Assembly (NCBI GenBank): GCA_965224675.1
Contig: CBDDAA010000002.1
Location: 2,108,001 to 2,172,000 of the forward strand
Reading direction: 5' to 3'
Source of the DNA: UBA7957 sp965224675
GTDB taxonomy: Bacteria; Pseudomonadota; Gammaproteobacteria; Granulosicoccales; Granulosicoccaceae
Length of the DNA: 64,000 nucleotides
The notes beneath the pieces are model-generated. The model worked only from the letters and a program-made list of their open reading frames with translations. It was not told the origin of the DNA and did no database searches. The position numbers and the translations under genes were made by a program. Numbering within the stretch: position 1 is the stretch's first letter; each line of letters starts with the position of its first letter. Shown here in pieces: positions 25,634 to 34,820 of this stretch.

Positions 25634-25911
25634 GAATTTCATATACACCGGAAGCAATAGATGATTTAAAGAGGCTTAGAGAATTCATAGAGGTAAAAAA
25701 TCCGTTAGCCGCCCAACGTGTAGCAACCTCAATATTAAAAGGAATTAGCCAACTAAAAATGTTTCCATATTTAGGCGTAGAGGTACAGCAAGCACCCAAC
25801 CCAGAAATGGTTCGAGATTTAATCATTGGTAATTATATTGCGCGCTACTTAATACGTTCTAAGAAAATAGATATTTTGAGAGTGTGGCATCACAAAGAAG
25901 AGCGCTTATAA
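25630..25911 (+). CDS. ParE/RelE-family toxin
   Basis: 93 residues: ISYTPEAIDDLKRLREFIE, AAQRVATSILKGISQL, and the C-terminal IARYLIRSKKIDILRVWHHKE typical of ParE. ParE toxins inhibit gyrase; RelE relatives cleave mRNA. Last gene of its cassette; its stop abuts attC7. Confidence 0.85.
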   Translation: MRISYTPEAIDDLKRLREFIEVKNPLAAQRVATSILKGISQLKMFPYLGVEVQQAPNPEMVRDLIIGNYIARYLIRSKKIDILRVWHHKEERL

Positions 25912-26003
25912 CAATTGCATCCAGTTGACCGTAAAAAGCGTCACTTTTTTTGCTGAGGCAAAAAATGCGCCTCTTTTTACGTCAACTGATGCGGGCGTTA
26001 GGC
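25906..26003 (+). repeat. attC7, VCR-like
   Basis: R'' TTATAAC (25906-25912), R' GTTAGGC (25997-26003); same arms as attC4 with a few changes. Confidence 0.88.
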
Positions 26004-26015
26004 TAAAAAACACTC

Positions 26016-26345
26016 ATGAGCGCAAGTCCAGAATTTATAGAATATGTTAGAGAATTGTTAATTCCTTTAGGAGAACTTAAAGATGGTAAATTCTTTGGTG
26101 GTTTTGCATTCAAAAGTGGTACAAAACAATTCGCAATGATTATGGGCAACACATTGTACTTTTGTGTTAATGATCAAACCCGACCAAAATATGAAGCTCT
26201 AGGAATGGAGCCATTTTCGTATTCGACAAAAAAAGGTAGAGTTAACGTGAAAAAATATTATTCTGTTCCTGAAGATCTGTTTGAAAATAATGATAAACTT
26301 ATAGAATGGGCGAATGAAGCTATTGAGTCAGCCTATAAGGTTTAA
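26016..26345 (+). CDS. TfoX N-terminal domain-like protein
   Basis: 109 residues matching the TfoX/Sxy N-terminal domain: FIEYVRELLIPLG, FFGGFAFKSG, FAMIMGNTLYFCVND, then PFSYSTKKGRV. Full-length TfoX has a second helical domain, absent here. Sxy/TfoX activates competence genes with CRP; single-domain forms are of unknown role and common in cassettes and plasmids. Confidence 0.75.
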   Translation: MSASPEFIEYVRELLIPLGELKDGKFFGGFAFKSGTKQFAMIMGNTLYFCVNDQTRPKYEALGMEPFSYSTKKGRVNVKKYYSVPEDLFENNDKLIEWANEAIESAYKV

Positions 26346-26394
26346 AAAGTGTCTCAAATTTTGGCTAAAGAAATATCAGAACAGGAGCTCCTCT

Positions 26395-26883
26395 ATGATT
26401 AAACTTAATTCTTCAGCTTGTATTGATGCAACTGTAGAAAATACATGGAAGATTTTGTCACAGATAGAAAATATTGATTTATGGTCTGAACCTATCGAAA
26501 CATCATTTTGTAGTGGAGATATTTCTCGTGGTATTGGTGCGGAACGAACTTGTGAATTGAAAGGAAATATAGCTATTCACGAAAAATGGATTGAGTGGGA
26601 CGAAGGGAAATCTTTTACCTATTTAGGTTTCAATATACCTTTAACAAGATCTGCAAAAAACACCTGGTCTGTAATCTCTGAAAATGGTAAAACACTACTT
26701 ACTTCCGAAGCGGAAATAGTATTGAAAGGTGGCATTTTTGGAAAACTGCTTGAACCATTGATGCATCAAATGTCAAAGCGCATGGGAGCTAATGCGCTAG
26801 CGGCATTTAAGTATCTTGTGGAAAATGAAAGACCATATAAGGGTAAATATTCTTCTTTGCCAAGAGCGCCAATTACATGTTAA
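26395..26883 (+). CDS. SRPBCC (polyketide cyclase-like) protein
   Basis: 162 residues; ATG 26395 chosen because AGGAG lies eight bases upstream. N-terminal strand-helix (NSSACIDATVENTWKILSQI), central sheet and a long C-terminal helix (LMHQMSKRMGANALAAFKYL) fit the START/Bet v1-like ligand-binding fold. Ligand unknown. Second gene of its cassette. Confidence 0.75.
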   Translation: MIKLNSSACIDATVENTWKILSQIENIDLWSEPIETSFCSGDISRGIGAERTCELKGNIAIHEKWIEWDEGKSFTYLGFNIPLTRSAKNTWSVISENGKTLLTSEAEIVLKGGIFGKLLEPLMHQMSKRMGANALAAFKYLVENERPYKGKYSSLPRAPITC

Positions 26884-26886
26884 AAA

Positions 26887-26988
26887 GCCTAACCATTGCT
26901 TCCAGTTGACCTTAAAAAGCGTCACAAATTTTGCAAAAAGACGCAAAATTTCCGCCCCTTTTTACGTCAACTGAAGCAGGCGTTATAA
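26887..26988 (+). repeat. attC8, VCR-like
   Basis: R'' GCCTAAC (26887-26893), R' GTTATAA (26982-26988). Confidence 0.87.
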
Positions 26989-27007
26989 GTCAAAGGAGAG
27001 GTAATCC

Positions 27008-27814
27008 GTGGAACAAGAAATAGCAACTTACTTTTCCGAAAACTGGAAGTTTATATCCACATCGGTAGTTAGTGGGTTTATCGCGGTAATTGCTACAACT
27101 TGGGCAGTATCAAAACAGTGGTATAAAAGACAGATTGAAATTCTTGATAAAGAGAAAAGTTATTTAAAAAAACAACTAGATGATAAGGATACCTATGCTC
27201 AAGACATAATGGAAATAATGGGGCAGCGGTTAGAAGTGGCTCATGAAGAACCTACTAGGTTAAAACGTCAAATTGAAGACAAGGAAAAACAGTTAGAAAA
27301 ATTGCGAGAGGAGAATAATGAACTCTTATCATTGGCAGACTCAGATGGGAGTGAATGGATAGAATCTAACTCCAACAATTATGTAGCATTTATTTCTGAA
27401 ACTAATATTCGGGCTTCTCTAAATTTAGCTCTTAATTATGGTAACATTTTATTTCCGAAAGTTAATTCTCTTAATCGGGTAAGAACTTCAATTCTTCGCC
27501 ATGAGAAAAGTACAGTTGGTTCTTCACTTGATCTAAGCAAGGTAACATCACTTTTGCTTTTGTATACAAGATTGCAGACTGAGCACATGGCGGAGCTGGA
27601 TATAGGTTTAAATCGTTGTTATAACGATCTGCGAGAAAACCAACTATGGAATTACTCAAGGTTTGAAAAAATATTTAAACCATTCTTAAAAGATGGTGTA
27701 AAACATCCAAAATATGACCCATTTCTGAAAGACTTTGAAGTTAAACAAATACACTTTTACCTTGAATATAAGAATTCAAATACCAAATCAGATGACGATG
27801 ATGAAGACTTATAA
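27008..27814 (+). CDS. Membrane-anchored coiled-coil protein, unknown
   Basis: 268 residues from GTG 27008 (AAAGGAGAGG upstream). One N-terminal membrane helix (about 17-36, STSVVSGFIAVIATTWAV), a coiled coil (about 45-105, LKRQIEDKEKQLEKLREENN) and a helical C-terminal domain ending in an acidic run DDDDEDL. No known family. The layout resembles sensor or effector proteins of some defence cassettes, but nothing catalytic is visible. Confidence 0.6.
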   Translation: MEQEIATYFSENWKFISTSVVSGFIAVIATTWAVSKQWYKRQIEILDKEKSYLKKQLDDKDTYAQDIMEIMGQRLEVAHEEPTRLKRQIEDKEKQLEKLREENNELLSLADSDGSEWIESNSNNYVAFISETNIRASLNLALNYGNILFPKVNSLNRVRTSILRHEKSTVGSSLDLSKVTSLLLLYTRLQTEHMAELDIGLNRCYNDLRENQLWNYSRFEKIFKPFLKDGVKHPKYDPFLKDFEVKQIHFYLEYKNSNTKSDDDDEDL

Positions 27815-27911
27815 CAAAAAAATCCAGCGGACAGTTTAAAGCGTCATGCCTTTTGCAAAAAGACGCAAAAGTCCTGCCCCTTTAAACTGCGCGCTGATTT
27901 TGGCGTTATAA
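27809..27911 (+). repeat. attC9
   Basis: R'' TTATAAC (27809-27815), R' GTTATAA (27905-27911); arms GGACAGTTTAAAGCGTC / CCCCTTTAAACTG. Confidence 0.85.
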
Positions 27912-27926
27912 ATCAAAATCAGTAGC

Positions 27927-29159
27927 ATGAATAAACGTTCAAAAATTATTGACAACCCCACAACAAAGGAAATGCTAGAGCAATTTCAGGCTTTTGATAG
28001 TTTTGAGGCTTTGTATCGTGCAATCCCTTTTTCACGTAAATTTTTTCCTAAGTTTGATTCGGCTTTTGAGAGTTTTTCTGAAATAAAAAAACAAGCGATT
28101 ATTCTTCAGCTTCCAGATAAGTTTAATGAAATTTTTTCATCTCAAGGATGGATAGCTTATGAATCAATGAATGTTGAAATCATGAAAAAGTCTATTGAGG
28201 TTTATGAATCCGAAGGGATTGAAAAAGCAGAAATATTTTTAGCATCATCCTATGATTCAGAGTCTTTAAAATGGGGAATTCAATGGTTTAATGGTCATTC
28301 TGAATTTAGGCGTAGAATAAGGTTGGCTAATTTAGCTAGAGAAGACTATTTAGAAGAAAGGTATCATGCATGTATACCATTATTACTTAGTCTATTAGAT
28401 GGTTTAGTTAATGATGTTTCAAAACATGTCGGTTTTTTTGCAGAAAAAGTTGATTTAACAGCTTGGGATTCTATTGCTGCTCATGAAACTGATCTAGTTG
28501 GTTGTAATTTTGTTCCAAAACATCGTCTCCTCTATATTTACATAGAATTTTAAACGATGCACTTGCTTTCTGAATACGAGGTTTTTGCTACTAGAGATTG
28601 GGCTATCGCTATTTCAGATGGTAAAAAAACGCCCAAGCCAAAAGAAAAAGTATCATGGAAAGAATTATTAAGTAAGTTGGCAGAAAATGGGAAAAACCGT
28701 AAATTACTTGAGGAATGGAAACCTAGAACAACAGAAGAATGCAAATATTTACCACACTCTGGTTGTTCAGATAGTCTTCCTTATAACACTCCAGAAAGAG
28801 CGGTTGCAATATTTATAGATAATTGGGTCAACAGTCGCTATGGGTTGATTGCGGGGGCTTTACTATATTTCACAGATACTTCAAAAGGAAAGAAAGCTGG
28901 CTTAGCAAAAGAAGATTTTAGTCGCCATGTTCCTTTGTCATTTAAAATTCTGAGCGTAGAAGATCAAGCCGCAGCAGTATCTCATGTTATCGTGGAGCTG
29001 ACTTTTGATAATGAACCACAAAAAGTCACTAAAGAAGTATCTATCCGCACAATTTATCAGGATAAAGAAAATAATGCTCTTGTTCGTTCTGTAAATGATG
29101 GAGTCTGGAAAATTTTGCAGAATTCTTTTAGTGAAGTAATTTATGCAATCAATTTATAA
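27927..29159 (+). pseudogene. Unknown 410-codon cassette gene with one in-frame stop
   Basis: Two open stretches, 27927-28553 and 28557-29159, are in the same frame and parted by a single TAA (28551-28553). The first has SLLDGLVNDVSKHVGFFAE and DLTAWDSIAAHE; the second begins VFATRDWAIAISDGKKTP. In my memory of related proteins these halves join through a segment such as PYRNGILHG; here that segment is degraded (PKHRLLYIYIEF). So it is probably a damaged single gene of an unnamed HEPN-like family. Translation as two proteins cannot be excluded. Confidence 0.6.
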
Positions 29160-29282
29160 CAAAAAATTCCAGTCGACCGTTGGCAGCGTAGCGTGCTTTC
29201 AAAGGTCATTTTATATCAAAGTTCAGTGTGTTAGCAGAGGTTACCTTATATCTGCCAACGGCCACTGAATTTGGCGTTAGCT
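29154..29282 (+). repeat. attC10, long (129 bp)
   Basis: R'' TTATAAC (29154-29160), R' GTTAGCT (29276-29282); arms TCCAGTCGACCGTTGGCAG / CTGCCAACGGCCACTGAA. Confidence 0.8.
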
Positions 29283-29294
29283 TTTTGGAAAGAT

Positions 29295-29888
29295 ATGGAT
29301 GACTTTTTAGCAAAGATTTATTTGGGGCAAGCCAAACAGGAATGTGAGCTATGTTTTCATTCGGTCAGAGTTATGGATGCAATAATAAAAAATGAAATCG
29401 ATGATGATTTTTTTCAACATGCATTAGATTTGATTCATCATGCCGCTGCAGTCTCAAGAATATTTTGGCCACCTAGAGGTAGAAACAAGAAAAGCACTAA
29501 ACGTGCTCAGAAAAGAGGTCAGAGTTTAAGAGACTTGTTAGACCTTAAAAGTGGGCACCCTATACAAAACCGCTCTTTAAGAGACCATTTTGAACATTTT
29601 GATGAACGTTTAGATGAATGGGCTGAAAACAGTAAAAACAGAAATATAGTTCAAAGGCTTTTTGGTCCTCGTTCGAGTATTGGTGGAGATGCCATACAAG
29701 ATTCAGATATTATCCACCATTTTGATCCAGCTACAAATATTTTTGGCTTTAGGGGTGAGCATTACAATATTCAGGAGTTAGCTACTGGCTTAGATGATGT
29801 GTATGAAATTATTAATACAAAGCTAAAAGAATTAGAAGCTAACAAGGCACTCCAGCCGACGCCAAAAATCGGCGCGGCTGAGCTTTAG
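29295..29888 (+). CDS. Unknown 197-aa protein ending in attC
   Basis: ATG 29295 is preferred to an upstream TTG inside attC10. Helical, no membrane segment: CELCFHSVRVMDAII, HAAAVSRIFWPPR, RSLRDHFEHFDERLDEW. The RN...H/HFEHFDER pattern and size suggest a HEPN-like or AbiV-like helical protein, which is tentative. The last residues (NKALQPTPKIGAAEL) are encoded by the attC itself, so the stop was supplied by the site. Confidence 0.6.
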   Translation: MDDFLAKIYLGQAKQECELCFHSVRVMDAIIKNEIDDDFFQHALDLIHHAAAVSRIFWPPRGRNKKSTKRAQKRGQSLRDLLDLKSGHPIQNRSLRDHFEHFDERLDEWAENSKNRNIVQRLFGPRSSIGGDAIQDSDIIHHFDPATNIFGFRGEHYNIQELATGLDDVYEIINTKLKELEANKALQPTPKIGAAEL

Positions 29889-29896
29889 CGTTATGT
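29837..29896 (+). repeat. attC11, 60-bp classical type
   Basis: R'' AGCTAAC (29837-29843), R' GTTATGT (29890-29896), with the short CCAGCCGACGCC...GGCGCGGCTGAGC hairpin common in many proteobacterial integrons. It overlaps the gene end. Confidence 0.85.
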
Positions 29897-29925
29897 GTTT
29901 AATTAACATTAACTAGGAAAATGAT

Positions 29926-30402
29926 TTGAACAAGCAAGCAATAAACTTATTATTTTTCACAACTATCACAATCCTAGTTACAAGCTGTAGCGATTCAAAT
30001 ACACCGGACACTAACGATAATAACCGAGTGAACGAGGAATCAGCTAGGATTCAAGAAACCACAGACACCGGAAAAGAGAATAGATATTGTTATAGAAATG
30101 ATTACCCTTTTCCAAACGAGCCAAAATATAAAGATGTACTTGAACTAAATATTCAAATTGTCGACAACATGGTTACAGGTTCTTATAACTGGCTGCCTGA
30201 ATTTAAAGACCAAAGAAAAGGCCAAATTGAAGGAACGATAAAAGATAATCGAATTCAGGGAAAGTACGTCTTTATGCAAGAAGGTATTAGGGATTCAGCA
30301 GAAATCACTATTACTCTAAAAGACAAATTTGCAGTTGTTGAGGGTAAGCCACTTAGCCTTGGCTTATCATCATCCGTAACAAAGATTAGCTGTAATAACT
30401 GA
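29926..30402 (+). CDS. Cassette-borne lipoprotein, unknown
   Basis: 158 residues from TTG 29926. Signal peptide with lipobox LVTSC (Cys21), an Asn/Asp-rich linker, then a small beta domain (LELNIQIVDNMVTGSYNWLPE, GQIEGTIKDNRIQGKYVF) like the beta-barrel of secreted binding proteins. No known family. Exported to the outer or inner membrane. Confidence 0.65.
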   Translation: MNKQAINLLFFTTITILVTSCSDSNTPDTNDNNRVNEESARIQETTDTGKENRYCYRNDYPFPNEPKYKDVLELNIQIVDNMVTGSYNWLPEFKDQRKGQIEGTIKDNRIQGKYVFMQEGIRDSAEITITLKDKFAVVEGKPLSLGLSSSVTKISCNN

Positions 30403-30441
30403 ATTTTAAAAAGTTGGTAATGAGTGTATACATGAACACCC

Positions 30442-30558
30442 ACATAACAATTAGCTCAAGTGGACATTTTATACGCCGTTTGTATTGTGCATTGCGCTGC
30501 GCTCCATTTTTTCACAATACAAACGGCTCCTAAAACGCCACTTAGCAAAGCGTTAGAA
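30442..30558 (+). repeat. attC12
   Basis: R'' ACATAAC (30442-30448), R' GTTAGAA (30552-30558); arms GGACATTTTATACGCCG / CTCCTAAAACGCC, with a secondary hairpin TTGTATTGTG / CACAATACAA at the tip. Confidence 0.83.
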
Positions 30559-30584
30559 GTAGAAAACATTTTGCTATCTTATGG

Positions 30585-30606
30585 TATAATTATCATCAGA
30601 TGATAA
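30585..30606. promoter_or_regulatory. -10 box and operator of TA cassette
   Basis: TATAAT (30585-30590) runs into the inverted repeat TTATCATC-A-GATGATAA (30590-30606), 17 bases before the GTG start. Confidence 0.55.
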
Positions 30607-30622
30607 CTGGCGTGAGAAAAGT

Positions 30623-30988
30623 GTGTCAGAAAGCAAAAAAGATGAGTTAGGTTTAGATATTCTACTACAGCTTGATAATGAAATATTTCCAATGGATTGT
30701 GGCTATTGGACAAAAATTGAAGCTAAAATAGTTGTTACTAATGAACACATTCCGCATGGCATAAAATATTCTCTCACCCTACATAATCCCAGTAATGTGA
30801 GAATATTGGGTTATGACAATGCTCATGGTATTAAACCGAAAAGAAAGAAATATGGTGCTAAAAGAGTAGTCTGGGATCATCGGCATGAAAGAAAAATTGT
30901 TGAACCATATGAGTTCGAAAATGCAGCCCAATTGCTAGAAGATTTCTGGGTCGATGTTGAAAAAATACTACTTGAAGAGCAAAGGTAA
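30623..30988 (+). CDS. DUF6516-like (TumE-type) toxin
   Basis: 121 residues from GTG 30623. YWTKIEAKIVVTNEHIPHGIKYSLTLHNP (two parts), NAHGIKPKRKKYGAKRVVWDHRHE and a terminal helix fit the DUF6516/TumE family, toxins of TumE-TumA modules with an adjacent HTH partner. The mechanism of this family is not known to me. Followed four bases later by the partner gene. Confidence 0.72.
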   Translation: MSESKKDELGLDILLQLDNEIFPMDCGYWTKIEAKIVVTNEHIPHGIKYSLTLHNPSNVRILGYDNAHGIKPKRKKYGAKRVVWDHRHERKIVEPYEFENAAQLLEDFWVDVEKILLEEQR

Positions 30989-30992
30989 AAAT

Positions 30993-31364
30993 ATGAAAGT
31001 TATGAATGTTGGCATAATTTCGCGAGAAAGCTATAAAAAAAGAACCATAGCGATTGCAAAGGGTGTTTATAAACCGAAACTAAATGAACCGAAAGTATGG
31101 TTTGAATCCATAAAATCGCTATCTCAAGTTCTAAGCAATGAAAATCAAGAACTATTAAAGCTTATTATCAAATATAAACCAAAATCACTTACCGAGTTAG
31201 AAGAGATAAGCCATAGAAAGAAATCTAATTTATCAAGAACATTAAAAACACTTGAAAATTACGGAATTATCTCTTTAGACAAGGAAAATGGGAAAGTTAT
31301 ACCCACAGTTAAGGTAACAGATTTCAAGGTTGAATTTGGATTGAATTCAACAGTTTATCAATAA
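30993..31364 (+). CDS. Winged-helix antitoxin (TumA/HVO_A0114-like)
   Basis: 123 residues from ATG 30993 (an in-frame start at 30954 would overlap the toxin). Winged helix-turn-helix: LLKLIIKYKPKSLTELEEIS, then KKSNLSRTLKTLENYGIISL. Likely represses through the palindrome at 30590-30606 and neutralises the toxin. Confidence 0.75.
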   Translation: MKVMNVGIISRESYKKRTIAIAKGVYKPKLNEPKVWFESIKSLSQVLSNENQELLKLIIKYKPKSLTELEEISHRKKSNLSRTLKTLENYGIISLDKENGKVIPTVKVTDFKVEFGLNSTVYQ

Positions 31365-31372
31365 CGCAAAAC

Positions 31373-31485
31373 TTCTAACAAAACGTTACAGCTGACCCAA
31401 AAAGCGTCCTTTGTTTTGTGCATTACGCTACGCTTCATTTTTGCACAAAACAAAGGACGCTTTTTGGGCATCTGAACTTGGCGTT
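31373..31485 (+). repeat. attC13, R' interrupted by IS1182 copy 1
   Basis: R'' TTCTAAC (31373-31379); arms AGCTGACCCAAAAAGCGTCC and GGACGCTTTTTGGG. R' is cut after GTT (31483-31485); the rest (GTTAGGT) follows the IS at 33340-33346. Confidence 0.82.
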
Positions 31486-31556
31486 GAGGCTGTAGGAAAA
31501 CCCCCTACCACAAGGAAAAATCTGCTAAAATAGGGTATCAAATTGGAGTTATTTCC

Positions 31557-33171
31557 ATGCCCAGATTCAAGCCTTACGATTACAGTCAGGATTCCATGGT
31601 TGTAATTAATTATAAAGATCAACTACAGCCAGGCACCTTCGAACACGCGATTCATTATCTGGTGGATAATAAGCTAGACTTGTCAGTGTTCTATCCCACG
31701 TATAAAAATGACGAGACAGGTCGCCCGGCTTACGATCCGGCATTACTACTGAAAATCATCCTGTTTGCTTACTCTAAAGGCATCACCTCCAGCCGTGAAA
31801 TTCAATGGTGTTGTAAAACCAATATAATCTTTATGGCCTTATCGTGTGAAACAGCACCCCACTTCACGACCATTGCTGAATTTGTCAGTTCTCAGCCGGA
31901 ACAGATCGAATCGCTGTTTGAGCAAATCCTGCTTGTCTGCGATGAGCAGGGCTTGCTGGGTAACGAGCTGTTTGCCATTGATGGTTGCAAAATACCTTCA
32001 AATGCAGCCAAAGAGTGGTCAGGGACTTTTAAGGAGTTGAAAGAGAAGCGGGATAAAATCAAGCGCCAGATCAAACATCATCTGAAGGTACACCAGCAGA
32101 CAGACAACAATGAAACACTCGATGAGCAAAGGAGCCAACGTTCTGAACAAGCGATGGAGACGTTAAATAAAGCGTATAAGAGAATAGATGACTTTCTAAA
32201 GACGGCAAGCCCACGGCAGGTTTTTGCTCCTGCAAAACCTGCATTTCCTACGTCCTTGTAGGTCGATGGGCAAGGGAAAAATAACAAAGGAAGTGAAGAG
32301 TAACATCACGGATAATGAAAGTGCAAAAATGACAACTAGTAAAGGTACAATACAAGGCTATAACGGCATAGCCGCAGTTGACAAGAAGCATCAAATAGTC
32401 ATTGATGCACAAGTCTTTGGAGAAGGGCAAGAGCATCACACGCTGCAACCTGTATTGGAAGATATAGAAGATCGCTATAAACGATTGGGACTCAATGAGG
32501 ATATCTATAAAGAGGATGTATTCATCACAGCCGATACCGGATTTGCTAATGAGGCAAACATGAAGTACCTGCACGAAAACGACATCAATGGCTATGTACC
32601 GGACAATCAGTTTCGTTCAAGAGACCCGAAGTTCAGCGATCAGAAATCGAAGTACGGACAGCGACATCAGACAAGCAAGAAGAAAGCTAAGATGATCCCG
32701 GCGAGTGAATTCACCTTCGATTCAGGCAACCTGATATGCACCTGCCCTGCGGGAGAGAAGTTGAGTTTGAGAACGACAATGAAAGACAAGCAAGGCAATG
32801 AGAAGGCGTTTTTTGAGGGAAAATTAAGTCAATGTAGGCACTGTTCGTTAAAGTATGATTGTATGCGAAATCCATCCTCTGCCGATCATCGCAAAGGTAA
32901 CGGCAGGCAAGTGTCGTTTATAATAAAGAAATGCAACCGATCAGCGAATCACACCGATTGGATGAAGGAAAGAGTGGATAGTATACTGGGCAAGCACATC
33001 TATAGTCACAGGATGTCAGTCGTAGAACCTGTATTTGGCAACATAGGCACGAACAAGAAGCTTAATCGGTTTAGTATGCGAGGAAAGAAGAAAGTCGGTA
33101 TTCAATGGAAACTATACTGTATGGTGCATAATATAGAGAAGTTAGCGAATTACGGAGAATTATCGGCATGA
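31557..33171 (+). pseudogene. IS1182 transposase interrupted by 49-nt insert
   Basis: First part 31557-32216, second part 32266-33171. The first ends KTASPR and the second resumes MGKGKITKEV then SNITDNESAKM, the DDE core of this family; together they give a complete transposase (about 522 aa) if the 49 nt at 32217-32265 are skipped. C-terminal EPVFGNIGTNKKLNRFSMRG contains the catalytic Glu. Confidence 0.85.
32217..32265 (+). repeat. 49-nt double-hairpin insert in IS1182 transposase
   Basis: Hairpin A GCAGGTTTT (32216-32224) / AAAACCTGC (32234-32242), loop TGCTCCTGC. Hairpin B CCTAC (32247-32251) / GTAGG (32258-32262), loop GTCCTT. The opposite strand carries GGA in both loops. Removing exactly 49 nt restores the frame and the family sequence. 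Confidence 0.75.
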
Positions 33172-33339
33172 GGGTCGAAATGGGCACAGAACAAGATAGA
33201 AACAAGAACAATACAAGTAGAAGGATCTCTAAATTGAAAACAGTGAATTTGACGTAAAAAAGTGGCACAATAATGTATGCGTATCAAGGTTATTGGTCAG
33301 GAGAAAATTTTGGCTGTTATACGCTTTTCCTACAGCCTC

Positions 33340-33346
33340 GTTAGGT
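33340..33346 (+). repeat. R' end of attC13 after IS1182
   Basis: GTTAGGT, complete R' core regenerated through the GTT duplication. Confidence 0.7.
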
Positions 33347-33362
33347 GCTCAAGTACTAAATT

Positions 33363-33704
33363 ATGAAGCAAGTGATAATTGTTAATGAATCATTAAATCT
33401 ACCTCGTGGAAAACTAGCGGCACAAGTTGCGCATGCGTCCGTCGCAAGTTTGTTATCTTCCGATATAGAACAGCAAAAGAAATGGTTTGGTGTGGGTATG
33501 CCAAAAGTTGTGTTATCTGGAAGTGATGAGCAAGAAGTTACTGAACTTTATCAAAAGGCAGTAGAAGCAAAGTTGCCTGCACACCTGATAAAAGATGCGG
33601 GTAAAACTGTAGTGGCATCGGGTACTATTACTTGTGCTGGTATTGGTCCAGCATCAAAAGAAGAAATTGATAAAATAACTGAGCATTTGAAATTAATAAG
33701 TTAG
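33363..33704 (+). CDS. Pth2-type peptidyl-tRNA hydrolase
   Basis: 113 residues: KQVIIVNESLNLPRGKLAAQVAHA with the catalytic Lys/His region, and KLPAHLIKDAGKT...GIGPASKEEIDKIT. This is the PTH2 fold usual in archaea and eukaryotes, rather than bacterial Pth. Small bacterial PTH2 proteins exist but are rare. It hydrolyses peptidyl-tRNA or may protect against tRNA-targeting toxins. In one cassette with the DUF1697 gene. Confidence 0.85.
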   Translation: MKQVIIVNESLNLPRGKLAAQVAHASVASLLSSDIEQQKKWFGVGMPKVVLSGSDEQEVTELYQKAVEAKLPAHLIKDAGKTVVASGTITCAGIGPASKEEIDKITEHLKLIS

Positions 33705-33759
33705 CTGGTAATCTGGGGAAACGTACATAATAAAACTGTATGTGCTTGAGGAGTATTGA

Positions 33760-34299
33760 GTGAAATACATTTCCATACTACGGGGAATAAACGTAAGTGG
33801 TCAAAAGAAGATAAAAATGGCAGACCTGAAATCTCTGTATGAGTTACTGGGGTTTCAGAATGTCGTAACTTACATACAAAGTGGGAATGTAATATTCGAG
33901 ACCTCAGTTGAAAATACTGATGATTTGAAAATAACGATAGAAAAAGCTATCGAAGAAAAATATAAATTTCATGTGCCAGTGGTAATCCGCACGAATCATG
34001 AGATAGAAAATATTATTAGAAACTGTCCTTTTGGTTCCGTTAGCTTGGTTGAAGATGGTACCAAAGTATTGGTAACATTTTTATCTTCAGAACCGCAAGA
34101 GGTAGTAGCTTCTGATATTCAAAAATATGTAGTCGCACCCGAAAAATTAGTTGTTCGAGGGAAAGAGGTATATCTTTATTGTCCCAATGGCTATGGAATC
34201 AGTAAATTATCAAATAATTTTCTTGAGAAAAAACTAGAGATTGAAGCTACCACAAGAAACTGGAAGTCAGTTCATAAATTGTATGAATTATCAATGTAG
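33760..34299 (+). CDS. DUF1697 family protein
   Basis: 179 residues from GTG 33760 (GAGGAG upstream). YISILRGINVSGQKKIKMADL, then YIQSGNVIFE and a C-terminal TRNWKSVHKL, all diagnostic of DUF1697. Function unknown. Ends four bases before attC14. Confidence 0.88.
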   Translation: MKYISILRGINVSGQKKIKMADLKSLYELLGFQNVVTYIQSGNVIFETSVENTDDLKITIEKAIEEKYKFHVPVVIRTNHEIENIIRNCPFGSVSLVEDGTKVLVTFLSSEPQEVVASDIQKYVVAPEKLVVRGKEVYLYCPNGYGISKLSNNFLEKKLEIEATTRNWKSVHKLYELSM

Positions 34300-34302
34300 C
34301 GA

Positions 34303-34389
34303 AACCAACCAGGCGCTCCAGCTGACCGTAAAAAGCGCCGCTCCTATCGTCGCTCTGCTTTTTACGGCATCTGAGCTTGGTCGTTATGC
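34303..34389 (+). repeat. attC14
   Basis: R'' AACCAAC (34303-34309), R' GTTATGC (34383-34389); arms GCTGACCGTAAAAAGCGCC / GCTTTTTACGGCATCTGAGC. Confidence 0.75.
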
Positions 34390-34820
34390 GGCATCGAAAG
34401 GTTGTTCCTGCCTGGAAAGTCTCCGATTCCTGAAAGCGGGTGTATTGTATTGTCGGTCAAGCGGCTAATTTGCGCCAGAAGCCGATACTTACTGAATCGT
34501 ATTTGCGGTTGCACAGAAGCAATCGAGCTTTCTCGCAGGCAAAAACCTTCAAGAACCGGTCCAGGGATTACCGGTTACGCTGCAGGGATTGGTCAGCGAG
34601 CAATGTCTACATGTCGTAGAAGCCCGAAGTGAGCTTTTTCCTGTGTACCCACGCCCAATGAATTAATTGAGATTAACAAAGCCATCTGAAGCTATCGCAT
34701 AAGGCTACTGTTGTTAGCAATCTGCGCCTTGGGTTTGCAGCTGTGAGAGCAAATGAATGACCACCGCCCGCTGCCGCATCTAAAATCGCCGCTATTTTCC
34801 TTGAGATACCAAGTCTGGAG
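34390..34820. other. Gene-free stretch after attC14
   Basis: About 430 bases of higher GC than the cassettes. Short open frames here have no ribosome sites and no recognisable motif; I see no RNA gene or repeat. Probably the downstream region of the minus-strand gene that follows. Confidence 0.4.

Larger units (their letters stand above)
31486..33339 (+). mobile_element. IS1182-family element, copy 1
   Basis: 1854 bp. Terminal inverted repeats GAGGCTGTAGGAAAA and TTTTCCTACAGCCTC are perfect. Flanked by GTT on both sides (31483-31485, 33340-33342), which would be a 3-bp target duplication placed exactly on the cleavage triplet of the attC R' core. Confidence 0.88.

Noticed and set aside
34390..34632. 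Short plus-strand open frames after attC14 as a cassette gene
   Set aside because: No ribosome site, odd composition, no motif; treated as non-coding.
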